DNA of 64,000 nt from Delphinus delphis (GCF_949987515.2 NC_082698.1:33012070-33076069), one strand, 5' to 3'. Positions 1 to 14,864 are shown, counted from the first letter of the stretch. The notes: generated by a model from the sequence alone, not told the origin. Translations and numbers: made by a program.

Positions 1-10
1 TTATTTGCAG

Positions 11-124
11 GCCAGTTTTGCTGTGGAAATAAACGTTGTGATAAAAAAGAAGGCTTAAAGAGTTGGGAAGTTAATTTTGGTTATATTGAGCATGGTGAAA
101 AGAGAAATGCGCTTGTTAAATTAA
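11..124 (+). CDS. FRA10AC1: FRA10AC1 exon a (first in window)
   Basis: The acceptor ttatttgcag ends at base 10 and the donor gtaagt starts at 125. The exon opens with the last two bases of a Gly codon and encodes 37 further residues including QFCCGNKRCDKKEGLKSWEV and NFGYIEHGEKRN, then one base of an Arg codon. The first cysteines of the putative zinc knuckle are here. From memory the human protein has Phe and Tyr where this copy has the second Cys of FCCG and the Arg of NKRC. Confidence 0.93.
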
Positions 125-3100
125 GTAAGTTGATTTTAGGTGGGGTGTGATTGATTTCTTCAAAGTTTATCTAGTAATTTAGATTTTAAAATATATAGGC
201 TAATTTAAGATCCAATTAAAAATTTTTAATGTATCTTCTTGGGAACTCTTTTTTTCTCAGAGCTTCTGAAAGTTGCAAGAGTGACATTAGGGGAAATAGT
301 TCTAATGCCAAAGGTAAACCAGTAATTCGTGAAGTGAAGACCTCTTTCCATTACTTTGAGAATGTCACCAGGGCAGAGTGAGATGCAAAGTATCAGAAAA
401 GGCAATATAAAATCTCGCATTAGCTGATAGCCATATTGTTATGGTGTAGACTTTATTGACTGTCAATAAAGAAAAAATTTTAGAAGGGCAGATTTTCTTG
501 ATATTAGTCTTAAAAGCTTAGGATTATAACCCAGAATACAGAAGTTTCTCTTAATATACATGTTTTAGGATCTGTTGCTTATTCTTTTTTTTCTCCTAAG
601 CTAGTCTTTTATGTGTCAGCTTCTTCTCTGCCTCATGTTAACAACCTTCTCTGGTTCCTAAATACGTGTGCCCTTAGAGTGTCTGCCCACTCTGGGTAGA
701 AATCAAGGATTTCTCCATATGCTACTTGGTACACACCAATGAAGGTTGGTGTCTGAGTTCTTCCTGGAAGTGCTTATGAGGAAGAGTCAACTAGTGTGAA
801 CTGAGATTAAAGCAAAAAAGAGACCACAATAGAGGAACTTTTTTGCAAGTTCTTTTACATTTGAAAACTCTTAGAGTACTTCAGAGGAAATGACTATACC
901 CACACTATTGTTATTAGATGTCTTTGATGTGAGATACAATTCTGCCTGTGAAACAGTTTGCTTTTAGAATAACTTGACAGCACCATTTTCTAAAGCAATG
1001 GCAGAATATTTTCAATTTCTCAAGCATTGTGATTCAATTTTTATTATATATATACATTTTTTGAGGTGGGAGAGAATCAGATTGTTTTCTTCAGATTATT
1101 TGTTTCCCCTCTTACAGTAAAGGAATGTAAAGAAAAATGACAATTTATGATATTAAAAGTAAAGTAGCAGTGCAGTTATTAAAATTTAGCAATTCTGTGC
1201 TGTTACTCTTTTTTTTTTTTTTTTTTTAGGATTATGCCAAGAATGTTCCTTTAAATTAAATTTTCATCACAGGTAATATTATCTTTTAAAATGTGGTTGT
1301 TAATTTTAGTACTCTGGGACGTAGTCACCTGCACTGGATGTCTAAAGTAGACTTGAGTGGTTGATGTTTGATTAGTTGATTGTATATAAAATCCGCCATT
1401 ACCATATGACCACATAAACCAGGGAACTGGAAGTTCGTCATGCCTAACTCTAGTCAAGCAGTTTTAAATGTGAAGGCCTGTGCAGGGTGGTAGATAGATG
1501 CTAGAATTTTTGGTTTGGAATCAGTGTTCAGATACTGTAATATTCTTCGAAACTATATTGTAAAGCAGGTCTTCATAAAGTGATTCCTATGTCTCATTTA
1601 AGCATTGTTTTAATTAGAGTTTGTCATTGTTACAAAGGATTATACCTCTATACTCATTTTAGATGTTAAAATCAGGCTCCTATTGAATGAGCTAGACTGT
1701 GTCTGCCATACTGAATGGGGTAGGAGTATCATTGTTCTGCATTGTGCAGTATATATAGATAGTAGGCTTTCCTATATATTCCTCTCAGCTAATCCACTTG
1801 CTAGTCTTCTTGGGCAAGCTATGTAACCTCTGTAAGACTCAATTTTATTATCTCTAAAAATGAGTATACTAAGGTTATTGTGGGGATTAAATGAAAATGC
1901 ATATAAAATGCTTGACACAGTGTCTGGCGTATGATAAGTCAAGCATAATGAAGTCCCTGGCGTTGCAGATGTTCAGACAAAATCTGTGTAACCTGGCATG
2001 ATTGTAGTGGTCAAGTTTCATGTCCTGAGTAACACTTGAAAGTCTTAACAGTAAGATTCTGCAACTTTATAAAATGTATATATTAGTATATTAATTTAAA
2101 ATCAGCTGTGTTCTAAATGAGCCTTATCTAGTATTTTAGCTATTAAAAATAAATAAAAAATTTTAAATTCTTAAAATTAGCAAAGTTTTTAGATTAATTG
2201 ATTTCCCCTCTCAATGATACTGGAAGATAACAAAGTTTTATTTGACCTTGAGTTTCGAGCTTCATTTCAAGATTGAAATTATTCTTACAAGAGGCAAGAA
2301 GTTATTACTGTCTTAAACAGTATTGTAGTATTTGGTGTATCTTAATTTGAAAGGCCTGATAAGCAAGTTTCTTGAAAGTAATCCACTCTGTTGTCTCTTC
2401 ATCCTCTTTCCCAGTCCCAGTTTCAGCATTATCACCTTTTCCTATTTAGTGTTTCTTTTCTTAACCAATTAAAATCAGTTGTTTGCCAGCTATGGCACTG
2501 ACAACCTTGTAAACTTGGCCTAGAAGAGATAAAGCTACAGCAGTAAAAGGATAAGTGGTCTAAAGTAGATATATGAGTTAACAGTAAGCTTTTCCATCCT
2601 CGTTCTATTATACCTTTGCTGTATTCCTTTATTCTTAAGAATTTTCTATTTACTGGTGGTTGAGAACTGTTAGAGTGGTTTTTTCTTGTATGTGTTTTTT
2701 CAAAGTGTAGGTAGATATGAATTATGTGGAGGAAAATGAGATTTGATTTTGTAATTTTTTTAGAATGGCTAAATGATAGAATATAGAAAAGAAATGAGTA
2801 AAAACTGTGATTTACATTTACTAAGGTTTATACACAGAACTTATAAAAATAATCCTTTGTGTCAGAGTGTTCAGGCTTCATAATCTTACAGAATTGTTTT
2901 AATTAATATACTAACCTAAAATATTTACAGACTCATTTAAGGGTTCCTTATTATGTAAACTACATTTTAAAAATGAGTACTTTAACTGATTTGACTTTTT
3001 TACCCATTGATTTTTATTTTTTGTAAAATTCAGTTGAAAAAGTTAACTTTATATTGTTCAACATAAAGGAGAAAAGAAGTCAAGTCAAAAAAAAGAAAGG

Positions 3101-6100
3101 ATAAAGCCAGAAAAGATTGTGAAGAGTCATCACATAAAAAATCCAGATTATCTTCTGTAGAAGAGTCCTCTAAGAAAAAGGATAAAGGTAAAAGGGAATT
3201 AAAATAAAATATTTACTCATATTTCTGAACATGAAGTATAATCTGCCATATGTCACAAATGTTGAATTTAATTAGTAAATGCATTTAGAATTCTGTTTTA
3301 TAGTAGTTGAAAGGAGACTGGTTGGAGAATTTAGATATGAATTTACAGTAACTTACAGGAGTTTCAATAACAAGGTTGGTTTTGATTCATTTTTGGCAGA
3401 TGGTATAATATTGCAACAGCATTCTAATTTCTGGATTTGTTACTTACAGACTTGTTACCTTGAGCAAGTCACTGAATTTCTTGAGTTTCACTTTCCTCGT
3501 GTACATAGTGGTGATATGAATACCTGCTCTTTATACTGCTGGTGCTTATTGTGGAGAATCAAATAAGGATGTGAAAGGCACTTTGAACACTGTAAATCAG
3601 TACATAACCTATAAGTCAGTTTAACATTGTAACACTGTGATTTCAATTATCATGGTCTGTGTGATTTTTCTCACTAGCTTATGAGCTTCTTGAAATGATA
3701 GAGGTTGATATGTATGTGTCCTCAGAACCTAACATGGTGCTGTGCACGTACAATTAGTAAATAACTGTTAAATTCAAATCCAAGTCAACTGCTACTTCTT
3801 CCTCAGCAGTCCTTAAGCTAAGCCTTAGTTTTCTCATGTGTAAAATGGTCATGATAATCTTACCTAGTAAGTCATAGGATTTTTCAGAAGTTGAAATGAG
3901 ATAATGCATGTAAGCAGTTTGCATAGTACTTGGTACATAGTTAGCTATTACGAAGGTTACTGCTAGTTGCTTTTTTAGTCCATAATAAAGTAGAGTCAAA
4001 TTGACTATAACTTAGAGTGAATTGGACTTAAATTAGGTAGGTAATGGTAGATTGAATTAGATTCCAGCCTGTGTTAACATAATACTTGAACAGGAGAGGG
4101 CTGCCTTGCTCCAGCTATGAAGATCATTAGATACGTTATGTTCTTACATACACTTTTTTCTTCTAACATGTCATGATACATTCAAGTATATGTATTGCCA
4201 AGTTTTTGACTTGGTAAAATCGATAGATGTTGAGAGGAAAAATACTGATATTCTCTTGTTTATTGAGAAATGGTATTTGAAACAGAATACCTTTTTTGTC
4301 TCTAAATCATGTTTCAAATTTCAAAATAAATTTTAATTAAGTGTGAGAATCTCATTTGAGTTTTTAAAAATTTTTATTTATCCTCATGTGCCAGTAAAAT
4401 ATTTAGTGTATTATATCTGAGGATTTTGTAGCATTTACTATTATATAATATATTTATATCATAGTATGATACTATGTTAATCATTGCATATTCCAAATTA
4501 AAGAAGAACTAATCCCTGCCTTATAAAAGTTTATTTAGTACCTCCAAAACAGATAATTAGGTAGCTGGATACTCAGGACTAGGGATGGGGTTGCACCCCT
4601 CAAATTATAATATATATATGCATGTGATCTTCCTTATAGATGTTTTTCCTTTAGTGTTCTATATTTCGGTAGGTGATACCTCTGTCAACCTAAAAACTAA
4701 TATCGGAAATCGGGAAATTATCCTTGATGCCTTCTTTTTTTCTCGTTACTTATGTAAATACTATCAGTTTTACCCCCAGGGTATGTATTTCTCATGTTCT
4801 CTCTAGTCTAGTTCAAACTACCATGTTTTCTCATCTAGGCTACTACTATATTATCCGTACTGATTCTAACACTGTCTTGTCATCCCACCTCCCTCTCCTT
4901 AATCCATTCTCCATCTAGTAGTGATTTCCTATGTTCTTAGGATATAACCAATATCTGGACAAAGCCCAAAGGCTCTATATGATCCAGCATACAAGGCTTG
5001 TTTATCACTACTCTTCACCTTACATTCACACTCCACCCACATAGCCTTTCAGTTTCTAGAAAATGCCAAACTTCTTTCTGTTTAAGGACTGTATAGGTGC
5101 TGCTTCCTCTCTAAAACCTCCAGTCCCATCCTAACTCATCCTTCAGATTTAAGCTTAAATGTCACTTCCTCAGGGATCCTTTCCTGACCATGAATCTAAA
5201 TTAGGACTCCCATTTATAATGCTTTCACAACCTTGGAACTTTTCCTTCATTACACATATGACAGTTACATAAAACACAAGGAGAACAGGGATTCTGTCTG
5301 CTGTGTTCATTGCTTTATCCCTAGCACCCCACTAGCACAGGTAAGGCATAAATAATAAAGAATAAGAAAATGAAAGACTTGAAGATTGTTTCAGGGCAAC
5401 TTCAGAGATAGAAAACCAAAGCAGAGTGGAATTGAGACATCTGTGTCTTATATACTCTTTATTCAGAGCACCTTTCGTAGCAGAGAGCACAGGATATAGT
5501 TCTTTTTTTCAGCTTCTTTGGTATAAAGCAGAAAATGACAACATCTTAGCAAACTTTTAGGAAAACCATGTAGACCTCTTTAATATCTTCTTATCTGGGA
5601 TCGATCATCTGGAATTAGGTTGATCTTGATATGATACTTTCTTGCCAGGCCACCTTAATTTGGCCCAGACTTGAATAGTTAGTAAATTAGTAAATGCTTA
5701 ATATCGCAGCTGCATTTGGACTGTTGGCATTCCTCAGAACAATTACTTTCTTGATCTTTTTCCTATCTTTTCAGCCTCTCCTCAGCCTCCTGACTATAAT
5801 TCCTCCTCCATCTTACCCTTGTTGGAATTGCTCAAGGCTCTTACACAGCTTCTCTTTATTTTCTCTGTTCTCCCTGTGTGATCTCATCAAGCCGATAGCC
5901 TTAGGTTACCATCATACAAAATGCTAAATAAGTGGATGGATGGTTGGATAATTGGATGGCTAGATAGCTGAATGCATAGAGAGGAAATGTAAGAAAGATC
6001 AAAGCTTGACTTTGAGGACCAGTCTGCTTTGGCAGGTGTGAACAGAACAGGGTATTTAGGTAAATTGTCTTGGCAGGAAGTTCAAGATCTTACCCCTCCC

Positions 6101-9100
6101 ACCTCCATCCTGCCCCCAAGCTCAGTTCCTTGGGTAGGCATTTTCTGACACCCTTCACCCCACTCCTCCAGGCAAGATTAGGTCCCTCTTAGCACGTTCT
6201 GATAGCATCCTGCACTCTCCTTTAGAAATACATATCACTCTTGGAATAATTTTTCTGTGAAGGAAGGGACTGTGTGACTTGTTTAATTCTCTATCCCCAG
6301 TTCCTAAGCACAGTGCTTGCCCCACATAGTAGGCATTCAGTAAGTGTTAGGTGAGTGAGTCAGTGAAATCAACCAATTTCTCAATGTTGAAAGGAACATC
6401 AGAGATCAGCCCTGGAATCATGATCAAAAAGATTTTCTGTGGTTTCACCTTTCAAAACATGGTCCTTTGCATTGTCATCACTTGGGAGCTTGTTAGAAAT
6501 GCATAATTTCAGACCCTCCAGACCTCCTAAATCAGAGTTGCACTTTAAGTTCCCAGAATGATTCATATGTACAATAAAGGTTAAGATGCACTGCTCTTTA
6601 TCATGTATTTGTTCTGCTTTAGCTTCAACACCTCCAGGGAAAAGGTACCCATTATCCAAAATACTCCTTTACATTTCAGACAGCTGTAATTGCTAGCAGG
6701 TTTCTCTTAACATTTAGCCCAAACGTACAACTTCTTCCTTCTGGTTCCAGCTGTGTCCTTTTTTTAACCTATAGACACTTGGAAGCAGGTATCATTGTTC
6801 CTTACATGACAGAGAAGATGACAGAGAAGAATGCATTTCTTTTGCCATTGGAAGTTTAGCTATGTTTTTATTTGCTCTCTGATGACTAGGAAATAAGTAG
6901 GAGTGAAGAAACAACATAAGCAGTTGTTGCAGTCCAGGCCTTGGCTTCCTTTGGAATCTTGACCCTGTAGTTCTCACACCCTCTTGTCTGGCCTTAAGGG
7001 GCCATTCATGCTACAACTTGGGCTAATTATGAGACCTGTCCAGGGAGGTTGGAGGAGTTGTTACTCTCCATCTGTTTTCTGTTCTTTTTTGAGTTAGCAG
7101 CCTTCAGAAATATTTCCCCTGAGGTCTTACTGCAGGAGATTGTATAATGATGATTTTTTTAGATTACTTTAATAGATCTTCAGTACTTTTTCTGTTTCCC
7201 TCACTGGGTAAACCATTGTAGAATTGAAAATGTTTGTTTTATGACATAATTTTTTGTGTGATTTTCAATTACAGAGAATTCTCACCTGTATATGATCTTC
7301 AAAAAAGATTAAGAAAGATTAAAAGATTTTTTAATTTTTTTTTTCTTAAAAGATTAAGAAAAGGCATTTATTTGTAAACTGCTTTCAGATGTTGAACATC
7401 TGTAGATAAAATATTGTTTGTATTGCAGCTAATCTATGAGGGGTTTTTTGGGTTTTTTTGGGGTTTTTTGTCTTAGCAACATGAGATTTTTTTTTTTTAT
7501 TAGGTGTTCATTATTTTTTATGTTTTGTGCTAGGTATTCCAGGCTGTACAAGAGCATAAAACACCCCTCCCTAAAAGAATCTAACATTTTAATTAGGGAG
7601 ATAAGTCTAAGGAACAGGAAAGATTAGAAGACAGTGAAGTGCTTTCCTGCAAGTCTATACACTAGACTATTGGGAAGAATTCCAGTTATAGCTATAGTTG
7701 TTACACCACTGCAAGATGATTCTTGACAAAACAGTGCTGGGTTTTTTGTTTTTGTTTTTCATCACATTCACTCTCAGTGAAATCAGAAAATTCTATCAAC
7801 AGTATCAAGTTTTTATTTAATAAAAGTATACAGATTCAAGTTATTTACAGTTTAGGTTTCCCACAAACTGTAACTTGTTCTGATGTAAATTTTTGTTGTT
7901 GTTTTTGTACTGTGTGAGAAAAATCATAGAAAAAAGAGCAAAAGTGTATTTCTTCCCCATATTAGAACATTTAAAAGTTTCTTATGTCAAGTATAGAAGA
8001 GCATAAATTTTTTTTTTTCAGTAAATATAGTGGATAAACATTTTAGCTTCACATCATGAAGTGTGAAGGAAGAGAACAAGAGGGATGAAGTTGGGATAGA
8101 AAAAGAATTGGGGAGGTGGATTAAAATTTAAGAAATGTTGCTTATATTGCACAAGACTGAGTGATCTCTTGTCATTTGGGGATTTTGATCGATCAAATTA
8201 AATATATGGTTTGTACATAGAAAGCAAATGTTAGCAACGGTTGTTACTGGTCAATTTTTAGTAAGTCCTGTAGTTTTCATCAGATTGGATTTCATTGAAT
8301 ATTTGCTACAAATTTTATTGTTTCTTCCCTGCAACATTCCAAAAAGTATTCACAATGACTTACAAAAATATATACTATAAGATTTTTTTAAAGGTGAAAT
8401 CAAAATAATGGAAAAATAAGATAGAATAGGAAAGTAAAGCTAGAGGTAAAATTAATACAGACAAATATTTACCAAAAAGTCTTGCATAATTGCAAAAGTA
8501 GATCATAGATTTGTCACTGTCCTTCCTAACAACCAAACCAAAGAAAGGAAACCACCAGTAGAATGATTAATTGTACCCATACAATATTAAAGAGAACTCG
8601 CAGGGTGTTCAGTTTTTCCAGGCAGTTTTGAGAGCAGAATCTACTGTGGATTCATAAAAGGGGGTATCCATTTGTGATATAACAAACAGTAACCTTGTAT
8701 CTCAACAGTAATATGATGTAGAATTTCTTAAAGAACTTGCAATAAATAGGGTCTAACAAAGTGTAGTTCAGTAACATACCTAATTTATGTTATAATATCT
8801 GAACTTATTTATAGAAATTTAGAGATTTGAGACTTCTAGCCTTACTTGTAAATTTATAAACTTAAGAGTTAATTTTTTTCTGATTTTAAAGTAATATATA
8901 TTTATGTGGCAAACTCAGGAAAATATTTAGTAATTGCTCTAAATCACCATTCAATTTAAACTTTATTAGCATTTTAGTATATAATTCTTAAGGAGAATTT
9001 TTAAGTGTTCAGTAATCAGAAATTTTAGAGAAATAGAATTTTAAAGATATTTACTGTTTAAAAATTTAATGAAGAGGGAGATATCAGTGGAGGTATTCCT

Positions 9101-12100
9101 CTACTTTAGGAATACAACGTATTCTTTATGAATTACTTTACTCATACCATTTTGTTTTCAACATATTTGAAGTGTCCTTAAAGCACTGACACTTCCTTTC
9201 TCCCCATGTGAATCCTAATCTATCAGTAAGCTCCTTCTTCTACATTAGGTTAAGTTTCCTGACAGTTTATAGAACATAGCCAGGCATGAGACGATAGACT
9301 TAAGCTATCTGAGGATGGGGTAGTAAGTATATATAGTTTTAGAAAGCATACACAGGTTAAAATGGGAAATTTTATAGTTTTTGCCAATTTCCAACTATAT
9401 GTTGCAGTGAGAGGTGTGAAGGCCTATTTAATGTTTAAAAAAACCATTGCCCTTCTCCAATTCCAATTTTTATTAAAAAATCTTTTGGGGAAAGGGCTTG
9501 ACTGACTTGTTTATATTAATTCTTTCATTTGCTCTTCCTTCCTTCTCCCTCCCACTGTTCTTCCCCCAGCCCTCTCAAACCTCCCTCATTTCCCGGAAAT
9601 AATCTTAAGTCTCTTCACCCTCTTCAGCTAGGTCAAACTTCTGGTGGTAGGGAGAGGACAATACTGTAGCCAACCTGAAGAATCTCTAGCTTAGATTGGT
9701 TCTTGAAGTAGAACCATTTCAAGCAGGGGACATGTACCTTGTTATAGTTTGCCAAACCCAGATATCTTCTCAGGTGGTCAGTGACCTGTCTTAGGTGGTC
9801 TTGGCAGTTTTACAACTCAAATTCTGCTGTTTCTATTATATATTTCATTTCCATTTGGATAATATTCAGTTACCCTTTTACCCTCATTTAACATATGGAT
9901 TATTTACACCAGATCCATAAAGAAAAACCCAATTTCTATGGGGAAAAAGAATTTTAACTTGCTTTTGTTGATTGTCAGCCATAATCGCAAGTGGATTAGT
10001 TGTATACCTCATTTAATCGTAGTAATGGGCATATAATATCCCATTTTGCAGATAAGAGAACCAAGACCAGAGAATTTACATAAATTGCCTAAGGTCAAAT
10101 AGTTGGTTAATGGCAGAGCTACGATTAAACACAGGTGTATAACTCCAGAGTCTGCTCTTTTACTTATATCATCAATAACTGTTCTTCAGTGAATCAAAAG
10201 TTAGTCTACTCTTTTTTTTTTTTTTTTTTTTTTTTGCGATACGCGGGCCTCTCACTGTTGTGGCCTCTCCCGTTGTGGAGCACAGGCTCCGGACTCGCAG
10301 GCTCAGCAGCCATGGCTCACGGGCCCAGCCGTTCCGCGGCATGTGGGATCCTCCCGGTCCGGGGCACGAACCTGTGTCCCTTGCATCAGCAGGCGGACTC
10401 TCAACCACTGCGCCACCAGGGAAGCCCCTAGTCTACTCTTTATACCTCAGTTTGGGCAGATATATTACACAAATCCACATTAAATGATTTGATCTGTGTC
10501 TCAGTTCTATCTGTAAAATGGGTATAAAGAGACTTGACTTCATTGGATTATTATCAGTCAAGTGAAATAATAAACATGTAAAGCATGTGTCTTATATGAA
10601 GTAATCTTTGATAATCTGTAGCTATTATTGTTATATCAGAGAAAAGGAAAATACTGGACATTAGATTTTGTGTTTGTTCTTCACAATGGGTCAGATCAAA
10701 AGTTAAGTCTGTAAAAGTCTGACCTGTCCATTGTTTTCATAATTGGCGACTTGCCGCTTCTTCAGTAGGCCAAGTTATTTAGGTATGTAATATCCAGAAA
10801 AACCAAGATGATGGATCTACTTGCATTATTCAAAGCATATAGGGAAAATTATATGCAGTTTGCATTACATTACATTTGCATTACATTCTAAAAGGAACAT
10901 TGAAAACTTAAAGCAGGTCAAGAATAGAAGAACCAAAGTGTTGTCAGAACTTGAAATGTTGTTATAGGAGGAAGGTTGAAGGAACCGTAGATGTTTAGCT
11001 TAGGAAAAAGTGAAGAGGGAAGGGGTAAGGAGGTAGACATGGAAACTGTAGATATTTTCAAGACTGCTACTATGTAGGAGACTTATTTTTGGTGGCTGGT
11101 TGGCATAACTAGAGTCTATGGATAAAAATAGCCCAAGGACAGATTTTTGCCTTAATTTAAGGAAAAATTTGTCAATTAGAACTATCTGAAGAAAGGAATG
11201 GGCTGCTTCAGGAAGTAGTGAGGTGTTTAGATTGGACAGCCAGTTGTTATTGGAAGTATTACAGTAAGAAGTTCATTTATTGGATAAGGGCTGGACCTCC
11301 AAGCTCCCCTTTCAGTACAGAGTCAGTGACTTAAATTCTGATCCCCGCTTGTCAATAATTACTGTGTAGGTTTGACACTGATACAAATGCAAGCATCATT
11401 TTGTGTTGCCCATTGTTCTAAATGCAGTACCCTTTCCACCTCTGGCAGGTTGTAGCAGTTATCAAAAAAATGATTTGTAGTTACTGTCAACCTCATGGAA
11501 TTAGGTATTATAGATTCATAGTTAAATATTAATAGATTCATAGGGTTGTAAGGGACCTTAAAGGTCATATAATCCAGTCTTGTAGATTTGATTCTCTAAG
11601 GATATTTGATCACTTTTTCAGCATGTCCTCTTTCAAAGAGAGTTATTTTATAATGTTATTCTAAACTAATTGTACTTTTTAGTAAAACTGGATCGTCTGT
11701 TACCAGAAAACTGGTGTAGGAAAGCTGGCATGTGGGCAGTACTCTTGAGAGGGAACAAGAAAACAGGTGGTTGTAAGGCCTTTTGAAATTAGCTGCCCAC
11801 TTTCAAAGGCCTTGTAGGTTTGTTCTCTGACATCATTGACAGGATAACACCATGGTGATAACTTTACTAGGCCTAATTAGTTTTTCTGTGCTTTCTTTAT
11901 CTCAGTTAGTGAATTTTCATAAAAATAAGAGCAGAAGACTTGTTTGTTTGTTTTGTTTTTGTTTTTTGGCTGCATTGGGTCTTTGGTCTTCGTTGCTGCG
12001 CACGGGCTTTCTCTAGTTGTGGCAAGCAGGAGTCTACTCTTTGTTGTGTGCAGGCTTCTCATTGCGATGGCTTCTCTTGTTGCAGAGCATGGGCTCTAGG

Positions 12101-12996
12101 TGCACAGGCTTCAGTAGTTTCAGCATGTGGGCTCAGTAGTTGTGGCTCACGGGCTCTGGAGCGCAGGCTCAGTAGTTGTGGCACACGGGCTTACTCTGTG
12201 GCATTTGGGATCTTCCTGGACCAGGGCTTGAACCCGTGTCCCCAGCATTGCAGGTGGATTCTTTTTTTTTTTTTTTTTTTTTTTTGCAGGTGGATTCTTA
12301 ACCACTGTGCCATCAGGGAAGTCCCAAGCAGAGTACTTTTGTCTTTTCGCATATTCAGTTTGGGACACTGGCAGTTCCAGTGCTGGCTGTTGTTGAGTGG
12401 GAATCTTATTCCCAGAGCTTTATAATTTTATCATCTTTGTGTGTAGATCGTTAGAAGCACAACCCCCATTCCCTTTTTTATTTTTTTGCTGTTTTCGTTA
12501 GAATTTGTGCTAGAATAGATTCAGTTAGGACCAAAGTTCAGACATAACATGTTGATTCAAGGATCAAAGTCCAACAGGAAAAAAGGCTAGAACCATCATG
12601 GCAAATCAGTACTGTTTTATTTTTGTGTTGTGTTTAACTAAGGTGCATTCTGTATTGACAGGCCAAATTTGTGTCACTTCTTTTCCAGACTAATGGTCAT
12701 TATTGGAGAGGAATTATTTGCTAACATAATTACTTTGTGGCATATAATTTTATTGTCTCATAATACATGTTTCATTATTTGATAATTTTTAGTTGACTAA
12801 TATAGGGTGATTCATTTGAAACATGTCTATTTTATGTTTTAAAAATAAAATTTATTGTTTTTACTGATGTTTAAAGGTAATACATGATTATTGTTTAAAA
12901 TACAAAAAAATTTGGAAATGCTTAAAGAGTAAAACTATCCCAGGCCCACAGGTAATATAATCACTGTTAAGTTTGGTTGGTCCTTACAAACTTATT

Positions 12997-13041
<45 letters not shown>

Positions 13042-14864
13042 ATATACACACACACGCATATATAAATAATAATATATATGTAGATATGTTTTAATACAAA
13101 TTGTATTATACTATGCCTGCTTTCTGTAACTTTTAAAAATTTTGATATAGCATACACATTTTTCTATGGTAATTCAGGTGTGCTATGGGGTTTTTTTAAA
13201 TAGCTGTATAGTATTTTTTAACCAAGCCTTAATCCCTAATTGGTGGGGATTTAACTTGTTTTCTTTTGCTGTTGTTGTTATACAATGGACATCTTTGTAC
13301 ATATATCTGAGTGCTCGTTTATTCTAAGTAAATAATTAAATTCCTAAAAGCATTGCTGGTCAAAGGGTATCTATATTTTAAAGTGATCTATATTGCCAGA
13401 TTTTCCTCAAGAAAATGGTATTTACTCCTAACAATGTATGAGAACATCTGTTTCTTCATTGAAATGGACTTCTTCTAGTTAATGTAATCAGCATTAATTT
13501 TTTTTTAAGTCTGACAAATTTTTTTTCATAATTTAACTTGCTAGTCCTATATACTAGTTCAGTTCTTAAGGTCTTGATCCTAATGTAAATACTCTACAAA
13601 AATCTTACCCTGCATGTCTTTTGTATGATCAATAAAAATAAGAAACTAAATTAAAGACAACTGTATTACAAGAGATAATTCCTTTATAATATAGAGTTAA
13701 TATTGGAATTGTTACTTTAACTCAGTATAATTTATAGAAGTTTCCCATGAGACTTTAAATCCTTGGTCTATTTGCTGAGGCTCTTTGGTATATATCAGCT
13801 TATTATTTTTCAAAAGAATTTATTGGTCTGGAAAAGTGCATTAAATTTTCAGAGAGCCATAAAAGTTGAAGCTAAACCACAGGTAAATATGGAATTTATT
13901 TAATTGCATTGGTGGGTAGTTCAAAATGTGTTTTAAATGTAATGTGCACATTTAAAAAATCTCTTTTCAATGAACAGGAAGCTCTGATGAGGAAGGAAGT
14001 ACTTCAGAATCTGAACTTTGGAAGGGCCCACTACCAGAGACAGATGAAAAATCACAGTAAGTCCTGATAATAGTATTAATAGACAGTGATAATGCATACC
14101 TTCTACATCAGTCTAGGAAGCTCTGACCACAGCCATTTTTGATAACAGTTAATGAAAAACTTAGCATCATGAATGTCTTTTTAAAGCCAAGGAACACCTA
14201 GCCTGCTAAGGTCAGAGTGTATTCCCAGCCATTGTTTATGGCCATAAACAGCCAACTTGTCCAGCTCCCTCTTGGTGAGTAAATCTTTCCTCAGCTCACA
14301 TTGACAGATGACCCCCTAGTCTTTGCTTTTATTGTTTCAGAGAGATACTGTTTACTAGCTTCCAGAGCAGCCTATCCATGATATTCTTATTATCATAAAC
14401 CTATACAGGGGAGCCCCTTGAAGATATATACAGGTGTAAACGTTTTCTTGCCAACAGCCACCTTACACCCCAGAGATACACAAGTCAACACATGCATTGT
14501 TCTCTATTGATTGAAGAGCTATCTGCATATAGGCTGGAATACTATCAGTTCTTCTCATATACTGGGATGTTCACCACTTGAGCTTTATCTGTTGAAAGGG
14601 GATAAAATAATACCTACTACATAGAGTTTATTGTGAAGATTTAATAGAATAAAGAATGTAAAGCACCTGGTCTGGCACAATACCTACCAATATAGTAAGT
14701 GCTCAATAAATTTTAGTCCCATTTTGTTACTCTAGGCATATTGGTTCATAATAAGAGACCTGTTGAATCAATCATGATTCGCTAATTTAAGCTGATTATA
14801 AAACATATTGCTAATTATATAATATGTTCTCAGTGTAATAGAATTCAGGTGTGTTGGAAAGAGT

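Larger units (their letters stand above)
3188..13977 (+). other. FRA10AC1 large intron (10.8 kb)
   Basis: Longest FRA10AC1 intron in the window. It contains MIR and L2 relics between about 3425 and 6362, a MER5-like DNA transposon relic, two CHR SINEs (10215-10428 and 11942-12326), an L1 fragment with a TG microsatellite (12850-13480), and otherwise unassigned AT-rich sequence (about 6660-10000). The human protein, as I recall it, has about a dozen extra residues (HSSSKKSEDSLL) encoded between the flanking exons. I did not find that exon here. Confidence 0.65.

Noticed and set aside
3088..3095. Possible frameshift in an A run of FRA10AC1 exon c.
   Set aside because: A base-by-base recount shows seven A's after the TCA codon, which keeps the frame through to the donor.
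10215..10428. Open frames of 70-160 codons within SINEs, recurring through the window.
   Set aside because: The same peptides recur at every CHR SINE copy on both strands; they are translations of repeat DNA.
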